DNA of 39,980 nucleotides, from positions 1 through 39,980 of the forward strand of contig MU277796.1 in assembly GCA_022385805.1 (NCBI GenBank). Reading direction: 5' to 3'. Under the pieces are notes generated by a model. The model was not told where the DNA came from and searched no databases. It was given only the letters and a program-made list of their open reading frames with translations. Each line of letters begins with the position of its first letter. Position 1 is the stretch's first letter. The stretch comes from Pilatotrama ljubarskyi (taxonomy: Eukaryota > Basidiomycota > Agaricomycetes > Polyporales > Polyporaceae). A program made the position numbers and the translations under genes. Positions 31,391 through 39,980 of the stretch are shown one piece after another.

Positions 31391-33128
31391 TCACTGCCGA
31401 GCAAAGATCCACCCAAGCTGGTCCATCTCGTCGCCGTCCTGCCCATACATACCCACGATGCCGAACCCGTCCGGCGCAGTCGCAATCGCGCAATTGGTAG
31501 TCGCCGTACCCGCTGTGATGGTGCTCCCGGCGTTAGTCGCGAGTTGCGCGTAGAAGTTACGTGTGTCTCCGTTGTGCTTGTCCCAGCAGAGCGTGGCGGA
31601 CGTGAGGAACTCCCCCCGAGAGAGTGCCAGGGTGACCGGATCTCCGCCGGTGCCGCCGTGAGAATGAACGTCGCCGGACGTGAGGGTGAAGGAGACAGCG
31701 TCGAGACGCGCCGCGCCGCGGAGTGTCACCGAGGCGACCTTCGGCGATGCTGGGAGTCTTGGAAGGTCGTTGAAGTACGTTCTGCGAAAGCGTGAGGTGT
31801 CAGCGCACGCATGCAAGGGTGCTGCTGAGCGACGCACCCATGGGGACCGCCGAACAGGTCGCTCTGGCGGAGCGTCGGAGTGAGCGACCAGGAGAATTCG
31901 ACGCGGACGGGGTTATGGTCCGTGAGCGTGGAGCCATTGGAAGAGAGGAACCGGGCAGTATCGTAGAAGAAAGCAGTGGAGTCCAGGTTGATGAACGTGG
32001 ATCCGCGGAAGCTGGTCATTCCGCGATACCGTCGTCAGAGTTCAGCCAAGGGACAGGAATGCGGAGACTTTGACTTACAAGACCTTGTCGACTGTCTCGC
32101 AGGAGATATTCGGTGGGACGCCGTCAGGACAGACAAGCGCATCTGCACCTACCGGAGGAGGCGACCCGTTTCGAGCGTGCTGGACCCAGGCGTCGGTCAT
32201 TCCCTGCTCGGAGACGAGGTTTCGGATGCCGACGTCGACGGCGCGGGTGTAGCGCGAGTTCGTGTCGCCGAAGACGAGTACAGCATTTCCCATGGAGTTG
32301 GCAGCAATGAAGTCCGTGACCTAGCGGAGGGTTGACATTTCAGGGATATGTCGGAAGGGCGCGAGAGAATCCATGCGTACCTGCTGGATGTTGGCCGAAC
32401 GAGCAATGTTGTCGCCGTCTTCGGTACCGGCGTCCGCGTGGAGGTTGATGGCGTCGATGTACACACCCTCGTCGACTCGAAGGCGCATAAACGTGAAGCC
32501 TTTGGGCGTGAGGCAGTCGTTTTCCGAGGCGTCCGAGCAAGTAGCCCACTTGACACGCGAAAAATCAACCCAGTCAAAGTTCGACAGAGTGTTGAGGCCG
32601 CTGCCGAAAGGGACTACGTTCGAATTTGATGAAAATCAGTCGCAAGCCATGGCGATGTACATGAGGGGAAGAAGACGCACCTCCCCCGCTTGTGGCTGTA
32701 CGGAAGGGATGGATATCCGAGGCGTACAGCGTGGCATGATAGTTGAAATCCTGCAAGACCATGAGCGTCCTGCGCATCGTCTTGCGAGGCCGAGACTACG
32801 TTACCTCTTGAACATGGATCAAGCTGTAATTGAATTTTGACATGTCCTGTGAGCGCCCAAGTGGCATGAGCATCGTTCCTGCAGCGGACATCAACCAACT
32901 GTTGCGTACCTTTCCGATGAGCATCGTGTTCGTCGTCTTGTCGCCGGACTCTCCATTTTGGTTCAGAATGGCAGGCAGGCCAGCAACGTTCATAGAGAGG
33001 ATGTTGAAGGCCCCCGATGCTGCGGAGGCAGCTGACGCGGTATGACCGGACGCCGCGGTGAGCAAAGCCACGGTGGCGAGCCGGGCGAGCCCGCGTCCGT
33101 ATGAAGGTCGACTATTGGGATACAACAT
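31391..33128 (-). CDS. Secreted endonuclease/exonuclease/phosphatase-fold protein with jacalin-like domain
   Basis: Seven exons agree in phase: 32910-33128, 32805-32846, 32681-32750, 32381-32613, 32079-32320, 31838-32011 and 31391-31781 (456 residues). The start at 33128 gives a signal peptide (basic PSYGRGLAR, hydrophobic LATVALLTAASG, then Ala-rich cleavage region). EEP-fold landmarks: SMNVAGLPAIL after the signal, HVQEDFNYH with metal-binding Glu87, FGDTNSRYTR (Asp207, Asn209) and LTDHNPVRVEF (Asp300, His301). These belong to the DNase I-like superfamily that cleaves phosphodiesters; the substrate (nucleic acid, phospholipid or inositol phosphate) cannot be told. Residues about 330-456 resemble a jacalin-like lectin fold, ending VGMYGQDGDEMDQLGWIFAR, suggesting carbohydrate binding. 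A secreted hydrolase anchored to glycans is a reasonable inference. No lesion seen. Confidence 0.9.
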
Positions 33129-34954
33129 TATCGACCCCTTGTAGAAGGCGTACGAGTTGCGGTATGATGACGGTTCGTTGGAAGACACTGCAGAGATGCT
33201 TCAGACTGTCAGAGGAACAACTACGGTGTCCGGCTGCCGACGATCGCGCAGGAGTCGTTGTCGTCAATGAGGGCCAGTGACTGGGCTGATGGCTGCACCG
33301 CGCCTGGTCATGAACCTCGAGAACGCACCTATATATACAAGACGGGAACGTGCGCACCGAGAGCATGGGTAGGAATACGCGCAGAACGTACCTGGGGGCG
33401 TTTGAGCGGTGTCCTACCTCGTGTTCTTCGTGTTCTCCTTCCTACAAGATCAGTGCCGTTCCCCCGAGGTTCGCCCTCCTCTATACGCTTCCCGAGCAAG
33501 CCGAAGTGCACTCTCGCACGTGGACGCGGAGATGCTCTTTTGAAGGTGTGTGATGTTCGCGGAGGTCGAACTCGCGTGGGTACGTACACTGGAAACAGGA
33601 ATGCCATGGTGCGTAGCGTCGGCTGCCTCCCTCAGTGTAAGCTCGCGCTTTGTGGCAGCTGGGGAGGTCTTGACGCTTTGCTGGCCGGAAGTACTCCATG
33701 ACAAGGGCTGGCTGAAATCGTGAGCCGAACGAAGAAAGGCATCGCTCCCTACAACAGGCTACAAGGGCCTACATCGACGCTGCTGCGCCGCCTACCGCGA
33801 TGCTGGCGGCGAGTGTACGTGCCGTGCAGGCCTGATGGACGAGAAGGCACTGGATGCCTTTCTGGGACACGGTGTCCCAGCGTACGCTGGCGTCCGGGAT
33901 CGCTCCTCAAGGTTTCATTGCTGTGATGCTTCTGCACGTCACGCTAGACTCAACGGTACCTCATGTCGCCGGTTTTCGCCGTAGTATCCTTGTCTTCCAA
34001 ACACATGCGTCAGTCAAGTTCCCGGTCGCACGTAGTGGTGGTACTGGGTCCGTACTGCCAGATTGTATGGCCCGAGTCCCATCGATAGCGACATATGCGA
34101 GTCTCAGAGCTCTACCTGCTGCAATACGGGAAATATGTGGATGGTCGCCATTGCCCCGTCGACCGAACGAAGCTCAAACGTAAGATCGCTCAGGTTTACA
34201 GAACCGTCAATGGTAATCTCCGTAAGCACTGGTACAGTCTACGTACCTCTGACTGAGCCCACAGCCTCACAGTGCGCTCGTACTCACCTCAACACGCCTT
34301 GCGCAATGCCCGGGTACGCTCATCATGATGCCTTTCCGAGTGCGCCTACTATACTATAATGGCCGCATTCGAGAGTCGGCCAGTGCACCGCTCAGCAGCA
34401 GCAGACTCCGACACTATGATGAAGGAGAAAAGCGGCAGGTGTAGGGAGAGACGGAAGCTGCCTTGCAAGATGGCTGCATGCTGAGAACACTGAACAAGCC
34501 TAGAGTCACGGCACATGAATCGGCGGGCGCCTCCTCCCAGGTATCAAGTTAGCATGATGCTCTGCCGCAGCGGACTCCGACTTCTTCTCGTACTACTACC
34601 CGTGAACTTTGGGTCCCACTCCGCGACTGCTCCTGTACAGCTGGAGTTCTGGTCAGAGCTATGCGTCTTTGACATCTCGACACCAAGGCCTGGTAGACTG
34701 CTGCACCGTACAGAAATTGCGGCTTGAAGACTCGCAACAACAACTCGTTGAACGTGCACGCGTGTACGTCTTCCTCCTGCTGGCACAATCGCTCAATCTT
34801 CCCGACCCTCGCGAGGCTGAGTATATGGCTTATCTTGCAGCGTGGCACCACACGGTATCGTCTCCCTCTCCTCCCTCTCTTCCTCCTTCTAATCGTCCAA
34901 ATGGCTAACATACAAGTCAACAGCGGCGAAGCTCACGTGAGTGGCACACGCGAT
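33129..34954. other. Long spacer without a convincing gene
   Basis: It holds the promoter of the - strand nuclease gene and of the + strand F-box gene. A - strand frame near 33510-33600 has Cys and His spacing loosely like a zinc finger (CFQCTYPREFDLREHH) but lacks a consistent C2H2 pattern. Nothing else was recognised. The last 250 bases resemble the upstream DNA of the F-box copy at 36715 (CGTGTACGTCTTCCTC). Confidence 0.3.
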
Positions 34955-36232
34955 ATGTCGTCGATGCGTTCCTATGCGTTGCCAGGAGAGATCACGGACA
35001 GCATCATCGACTGCTTGGCGGACAATTGGCGTTCCCTCGCCAAATGCGCACTCGTATGTGCTGCGTGGAGAGTCAGAGCAGGATACCGCCTCTCGCGCGG
35101 TGTCACGCTCACGATCGGCCGCCACTCAACTGAAGCCGCGGCGGACTTCCGAGACCTCCCCCACTTCGTCCGTACATTCTGCGCAGGATCGCAAATATCC
35201 GATCTCATCATCGCTCTGACCATGGAAGGGGCGGCGGGGAGTTCGGTCTTCGCCAGCGGTGACCTATCAGACGACGTGGACTTTAGTGCTCTGCGCAACC
35301 TGAGGTCATTGACGCTTTGCAACATCAACGTTTCAACTGGTGCTAGGCTGAGGACGCTATACACCTCCTTTCCTCTTCTCGAGGAACTTTCTCTCGACGG
35401 TGTGTTCAACAGACAGGTGCTCAACTTTCGGCGTGCTCGGCATGGCGACGACGATTACACGTATCCTCCCCTCAGTACGGTGCGACTAAGATCCGCGTAT
35501 TCCCTAGGCACCGTCGCCCATGTCCTGCGTGACGATCTCCGGCTACCCTCTCTCTCGGCAACCGTACGGATGCTCAGCATCGACCTCCCTAGAGGCTACC
35601 TCGTGGGATGGGAGGAGACGATTCAGACGTTGCAAGGAACTCTGCGCGAAATCCGCGTCCACCTGTGGCCCGAGCTCAGGGCCGCCGGCGTAGGTCAGTC
35701 CTCGACCTTTCTCTCCGTGACGTGCGAGACTCGTGCTCACCTATGCTAGTACTTCATCTAAGACTGGCACTCGCCCGCGCTCTAGAACGCGATTGCCGGC
35801 TGCACAGATCTGCGTAGCTTGACGCTGCACGTCTCCCCCGGGAGCGAGCTTCCGCACTCCGCAATCTCGAGCCTCTGCTCGTCTGTGGCGGGCTGGCTCG
35901 CGTCGCCTGCGTGTCTCTTCGCGCCATCGCTGGAGACGTTCGCGCTGTGTCTTCCTTATGCCTTGGAGAAGCTCGCGTTTCGGGGGCCGGGGACTGTCGC
36001 AGCCGTCGGGCGTGCACTTCGAGCGGATCTGTATCCGTTCCTGGCACGCCCGGGCGTCAGTATTCTCGATGAGAGGGCATCGGCGGTTGAGGAGGGCAAG
36101 CGGATGGCCGTGGGGGAGCTGACTTTGGCATTGCGGACAGCGCAACGAGCAGAGCTTCAAGGCGGCGCCGGTGCTATCATCGAGGTCTACGTCGTACCGC
36201 TGCGCCATGAGTGGGAGAATGAATGTATGTAG
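34955..36232 (+). CDS. F-box-like protein, family B, with in-frame stop near the intron
   Basis: Exon 1 (from ATG 34955; 34901 is an alternative) carries the F-box-like start (LPGEITDSIIDCLADNW, CALVCAAWRVRAGYRL) and leucine-rich text (LRNLRSLTLCNINV, LLEELSLDG). The family's phase-1 intron would be 35694-35762 (GTCAGT donor, ATCTAAG acceptor). Splicing so gives the signature DWHSPAL followed by TAG at 35783-35785, a stop after 253 residues. The paralogue has TTTTACGAC at this point. The remaining second exon (35786-36232) is otherwise perfectly open: CTDLRSLTLHVS, LCSSVAGWLASPACLF, ending VEVYVVPLRHEW. Using the in-phase donor GTAGGT at 35690 and the TAG itself as acceptor (intron 35690-35785, 96 nt) restores a 393-residue protein. 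So it is either a truncated gene or a splice-rescued one. The SCF adaptor role is inferred from family. Confidence 0.65.
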
Positions 36233-36714
36233 CTTTCAGTTTTGGTGCCCGTGTCTTGTAGTAGTACAGTATACGTACATAGGCGTAGGCTCTTGGAATT
36301 CGGCTATGTGAGTCGCAAATGGGCGAGTCCGGTTTCTTGTAGTAAAGTGTATGTGCATCGTGAGTTGTCCAGATCGCACACTGGCAGGGAACGGGAACAA
36401 GTCGACGGGCGGCTCTTCCGGGCAGTTACTCTGAATTCGGCGACCATCATGATAAAATGGCCCGTGAACTCTCTCTCTTACTACAGTATATACACCAGCG
36501 AGGAAATCGTCACCGCACATCAGGGAAACTCACCATAGGTCTTCGACAGTGCAAAGACCGAGCGTAGCACTGCTGCATCGTATATAGATCGCCGCGCGAA
36601 GATTCTCAAGAACATCCAGTGAACGTGTAATCGTGTACGTCTTCCTCGTCCTAGCACGATCTCCTCCGAAGGAAGGCTCAACATACATATGATTCAGGGA
36701 TTGACGGACCAGAC
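36233..36714. other. Spacer between tandem family B genes
   Basis: It contains a loosely repeated motif TTCTTGTAGTA...GTAT..GTACAT near 36255-36280 and 36333-36357, probably from local duplication. It should include the promoter of the next copy. No gene was seen. Confidence 0.35.
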
Positions 36715-38002
36715 ATGCCGTCCTTACCTGCAGAGATCACAGACATCATCATCGACTGCCTGGCCGACGACTGGCGTTCCCTCGCCGCATGCGCACTCGT
36801 GTGCTCCGAATGGAGGGTCCGAGCGGGATATCATCTTTCTCGCGGCGTCACACTCCTACTCGGCAATCCCAAAAGCACTCCAGACCTCTTCGACTTCGTC
36901 CGCCTGTTCTGCGCGCGACCAGAGTTGTCCGACCTCATCGTTTCGCTGGCAATCCAAGGGGCGGTGCGTTCTCCAAACTGCGCATGCGGAGACCTGCCGG
37001 ATGATGTAGATCTCAGCCCGCTGCGAAATCTGCGGTCATTGACCCTCTCCAATCTCTACGTCTCTACCGCCGCCCGGTTCAGGACGTTATACACCTCGTT
37101 CCCCCTCCTTCAGGAGCTCTCGATCGACGACGTGCTCACCAAACTCGAAGAGATCCCCGCTTCCTCTGCGCCAGCTGACGGTGTGCAGAGCGGGTCTGAA
37201 CGCCAGGGCGCATATCCTCCTCTGAGAACGCTGCGTATGAAAGTCACGCACTCCGAGCTCGAGACCGTCAGCGACGTCTTGCGCGACGACCTCCTGACTG
37301 TGCCATGCCTCGCAGCTACTCTACGCAGCCTCAAGCTAGACCTCCCCAGAGGTTACACTGGACAGTGGGCGCAAACGTTGGCCGTCTTGCAGGGAAGTCT
37401 GCATGAACTCCGTGTCCGCGTCTGGGCTCCGCCCGTAGGGTCCCGCGCCGGTAAGTGCTCGCGAATCACGTCGGATGATTTTCACTAACGTACTTTCCAT
37501 GTCGGTATGACGCCTACCAGGCCTCTACGGCCCGATAGGTGGCTACACACGCCTGCGTAGCCTGACTGTCCACGTTTCTACGGGCATCCTGCTCCCGCAC
37601 TCCGAGATCCCGCTCGTCTGCACGCCCCTCGCGCAGTGGCTCACGTCGCCGGCCTGCCTCTTCGCGCGCACGCTCGAGCGGTTCACGCTCTGTCTCCCGT
37701 ATCCCGCGAGCGAGATTGCACGCCGGAGCGAGGCGTTCGCGGCGGTCGGGCGCGCACTTGGCGCAGAGCGGTTTCCCTCGCTGGCCCATCTGCGCATTAA
37801 TATCCTCGACAGAGGCGAGCCGGACGGGTTGGAGGAGCAGCGGAAGGGACCAGAGGAGCAACGGAAGGAACTGGAGGAGCAGCGGAAGGGATTGGAGGAG
37901 CTGTTCGCGATGGCGCGGCGAGGGCAGCGTGACGGCGGCAGTGCTGTAGTCGAGGTCTGCCTCGTACAGCATCGCCACGAGTGGACAAAAAAATGTATGT
38001 GA
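36715..38002 (+). CDS. F-box-like protein, family B, intact middle copy
   Basis: Exons 36715-37450 and 37521-38002, with a 70-nt phase-1 intron (GTAAGT donor, CCTACCAG acceptor), give 405 residues. The ATG at 36715 opens directly on the F-box-like domain (LPAEITDIIIDCLADDW, ALVCSEWRVRAGYHL). Leucine-rich text follows (LRNLRSLTLSNLYV, LLQELSIDD, LRTLRMKVTH). Exon 2 lacks the usual WHSPAL start, reading GLYGPIGGYTRLRSLTVHVS, but otherwise aligns (LCTPLAQWLTSPACLF is the family pattern) and ends EVCLVQHRHEW. A 21-bp unit encoding LEEQRKG is repeated three times near the C-terminus. The second exon has few Met codons and is easily missed by frame finders. Likely SCF substrate adaptor; no defect seen. 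It sits between two damaged paralogues. Confidence 0.8.
37829..37891 (+). repeat. Three 21-bp coding repeats
   Basis: Three tandem 21-bp units encode LEEQRKG, PEEQRKE and LEEQRKG, followed by a partial LEEL. They form a short charged helix. The copy at 38307 has a single unit (LEEQRKDLEEL) at the same place. Confidence 0.9.
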
Positions 38003-38306
38003 CGATGACTTTGGTTACTGCTGTCGTAGGCAGGGAAGGACTCTCCGTGAGTAAAATCGACACCCGTACAATCCTGGCGCCCGGGGGATGTTAGAGTGAG
38101 TACGAGGCGACGTCTTGTGCTGTACCTAGACAGCCAAGATCTGACGGTCAGGGAGACCCGGCGCAGTCATTCCCTAAATACATAAGTTTACAGGTGTATT
38201 GTATCGTGTCTGACAATGCCCGAGTGTACGTCTATCTTCTCCTCGCACCCTCCCTGTGGTCATCAACCTGAAGCGGCGACCTTCACGGTGCACTAACACA
38301 CGGGAT
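38003..38306. other. Spacer between tandem family B genes
   Basis: Short spacer expected to hold the terminator of the upstream and promoter of the downstream copy. No distinct element recognised. Confidence 0.35.
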
Positions 38307-39557
38307 ATGTCGCCGTTTTCTTTCCCAACATTACCGGGAGAGATGACGGACAGTATCATCGACTACCTGGCGGACGACTGGCGCTCCCTCGCCAAATGCG
38401 CACTCGTTTGCTGCCCGTGTAGAGCCAGAGCACAACACCACCTCTCGCGCGGCATCACGCTCACCATCGCGGAAACTACCAAAGCCCAGGCGGTCTATCC
38501 AGACCTCTGCGACTTTCTCCGGACGTTCTGCACCGGACCCCCCTTGTCCGACCTCATTACCGCGTTGACGATGAACGGCGCCGCGCGAAGGACTGCCACC
38601 TATGCGCGTGGAGCGCTGCCACACGACGTGAACTTCAGTCCGTTGCGTAACCTGTGGGCGTTGATACTTCGTGATCTGCACGTCTCTACCCCCGCTGCCT
38701 TCAGAACGCTGTACATGTCCTTCCCGGTGCTCGAGGAGCTTTCGGTCGACGGGGTCTCCACCGACAGAGTTGCTCGTCGGGATTTGTGGCCTCAGGGACA
38801 CGTTGGAAAGTACGACACCCATCCTCCGCTCACGACAGTCCGACTGAGATCCTCGTACTACTCGCTCAGCACCGCGACCCATGTGCTGCGGGAGGATCTC
38901 CTGCTGTCTTCGCTCTCGGCCACTGTGCGCACGCTCCACATCGACTTTCCGAAGGGCTACCTCTTTGGATGGGACGGGACGATGAAGGCGTTGCAGGGAA
39001 CTCTGCGCGAGCTCCGCTTGCACGTTTGGCCGGCGCCCAATGCCGTCGGCGTGAGTCAGTCTTCATCTTTATCTCGGTGGTGTATGAGTGCTCACCTATG
39101 CCGATGTTTCATGTCAGAATGGCACTCGCCCGCCTTTTACGACGCGACTGCCGGCTGCGCACATCTGCGTAGCTTGACGCTGCACGTCTCCCCCTGGAGC
39201 GAGCTCGCGAGCTCGCGCACTCCGAGATCCCGAGCCTCTGCTCGTCGATCGCGAAGTGGCTCGCGGCCCCTGCGTGCCTCTTCGCACCCTTACCCGCTAA
39301 GGGAGTTCGCGCTTCGACGAGGGGAGACTGTGGCCACCGTTGGGCGCGCACTTTGCGCGGAGAGGTTCCCGTCGCTGACGCGGGTGCGCGTGAGCATATG
39401 GGACGAGAGCGCGTCGGTGAGCTTGGAGGAGCAGCGGAAGGACTTGGAGGAGCTGGCTGCGACGTTACGGGGAGCGCAACGAGCAGGAGGCGGCGGTGTG
39501 GCGGTGGAGGTGTACGCCGTGCTGCGGCGCGGTGAGTGGGAGAAGGAATGCATGTAG
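38307..39557 (+). CDS. F-box-like protein, family B, with compensated frameshift
   Basis: The ATG at 38307 (alternative 38256) precedes the F-box-like domain (LPGEMTDSIIDYLADDW, CALVCCPCRARAQHHL) in a frame open to 39557. The family intron fits at 39055-39117 (GTCAGT donor, ATGTCAG acceptor, 63 nt, no stop); spliced length is 395 residues, and retention is also translatable. After LTLHVSPWSEL the protein departs from its paralogues (SSRTPRSRASARRSRSG) and returns at LREFALRRGETVATVGRAL. In the next frame the same DNA reads the family text HSEIPSLCSSIAKWLAAPACLF. An 8-bp duplication of GAGCTCGC near 39200 and a deletion of about 29 bp near 39285 explain this. So about 27 residues are read in the wrong frame between two compensating indels. 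Function may be kept or altered. Confidence 0.7.
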   Translation: MSPFSFPTLPGEMTDSIIDYLADDWRSLAKCALVCCPCRARAQHHLSRGITLTIAETTKAQAVYPDLCDFLRTFCTGPPLSDLITALTMNGAARRTATYARGALPHDVNFSPLRNLWALILRDLHVSTPAAFRTLYMSFPVLEELSVDGVSTDRVARRDLWPQGHVGKYDTHPPLTTVRLRSSYYSLSTATHVLREDLLLSSLSATVRTLHIDFPKGYLFGWDGTMKALQGTLRELRLHVWPAPNAVGVSQSSSLSRWCMSAHLCRCFMSEWHSPAFYDATAGCAHLRSLTLHVSPWSELASSRTPRSRASARRSRSGSRPLRASSHPYPLREFALRRGETVATVGRALCAERFPSLTRVRVSIWDESASVSLEEQRKDLEELAATLRGAQRAGGGGVAVEVYAVLRRGEWEKECM

Positions 39558-39656
39558 TACTTACTAGTACTACCAGCTGTGTCCTGTGGTTACGGTATAC
39601 TGAGGTCGTTGAGAGAGCGAGTGTGATCTCGGCACGTGTGTCGGACTTTTCTCACG

Positions 39657-39980
39657 GGCATCCCGAGGCCTCAGGAGGCGCTCGGAGGCTCCGAGGCCCG
39701 GCCCGCTGCGCGAGGCGAGATATTTCCTCGGGAGGCGCCTCCTGATGGCTTCGGGATGCCTTCCCGAGAAGCAGGCGCCTGCGGGATGCCGTGCCCACAG
39801 ATCTGGAGGCCTCCCGAGGCGAACGTAGGCTCCGGCAGCTCGCCGGCAATCGCGCAGCCTCCCGAAGAGGTGATGGCAATCCGGAGGGTGGCGAGCCCTC
39901 GGGTACCTGCCCGAGGCAATCCAGATCTCGGGTACCTGCCGGCGGAAAAAGACTGCTTCAGGCGCGGTGCGCACCAGCTC
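39657..39980. repeat. GC-rich palindromic repeat block at the window edge
   Basis: GGCATCCCGAGGCCTCAGG at 39657 and its imperfect complement ending TCGGGATGCC at 39760 form inverted arms around a loop of about 55 nt. Related CCTCCCGAGG, TTCCCGAG and GCGGGATGCC motifs recur up to 39930, with two copies of CTCGGGTACCTGCC (39898-39911 and 39927-39940). This is typical of a transposon end or satellite-like DNA, and it is cut by the window end. Confidence 0.45.

Noticed and set aside
23659..33128. A functional module linking G-alpha and the secreted nuclease
   Set aside because: They share strand but are separated by 4.6 kb with relics, and nothing in the sequence links their functions.
33481..33699. 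A C2H2 zinc-finger protein
   Set aside because: Cys and His residues are present, but the spacing does not fit C2H2 and the frame ends quickly in low-complexity text.
38331..39023. A 230-codon - strand protein
   Set aside because: Antisense of the F-box exon at 38307. GC-rich codon use keeps the reverse frame open.
1..39980. A secondary-metabolite cluster, defence island or CRISPR array
   Set aside because: No synthetase, transporter, nuclease-helicase set or spacer-repeat pattern is present. The conserved genes are unrelated housekeeping or signalling functions.

Overview
The window reads as nuclear DNA of a filamentous basidiomycete, most likely an agaricomycete of the polypore type (inference). 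The evidence is: protein-coding genes cut by many 50-70 nt introns with GTRNGT-type donors, GC-rich codon use, an expanded set of F-box-like proteins, a DUF6533 membrane-protein pair, an atypical large G-alpha subunit, and scattered DNA transposons with clean target-site duplications. There is no sign of operons, CRISPR, rRNA or a virus.

Left part (about 0.2-8.7 kb): a head-to-tail array of four related F-box-like genes on the + strand (family A). The first is clearly a pseudogene, the second and third look intact, and the fourth has a frameshift. One family B F-box gene lies on the - strand at 3.4-4.7 kb. Next comes BRF1 (TFIIIB subunit, - strand, 9.0-11.6 kb), for which a complete seven-exon model could be built, then another family B F-box gene (12.3-13.6 kb, - strand).

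Middle part (13.7-20.8 kb): a transposon-rich stretch. It holds a hAT-like element with 8-bp duplication (13.7-15.5 kb), a MULE-like inverted-repeat element with an imperfect 9-bp duplication (15.9-16.8 kb), and a foldback element with long inverted arms. Each foldback arm carries a tRNA-Lys-like module, and the element sits inside a decayed DUF6533 gene (17.9-20.8 kb).

Right-middle (21-33 kb): four - strand loci. They are an acetamidase/formamidase (seven exons), a large G-alpha subunit (fourteen exons) lacking the catalytic glutamine, a second DUF6533 copy in inverted orientation to the first, and a secreted endonuclease/exonuclease/phosphatase-fold protein with a jacalin-like C-terminal domain. 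Several coding-like fragments between them could not be identified.

Right end (35-39.6 kb): three tandem + strand family B F-box genes in different states. One has a stop codon that may be bypassed by alternative splice sites, one is intact with a 21-bp internal expansion, and one has a compensated double frameshift. The last 300 bases are GC-rich palindromic repeat DNA. BRF1, G-alpha, formamidase and the nuclease are unrelated conserved functions; what unites the window is birth-and-death turnover of F-box and DUF6533 copies around them.
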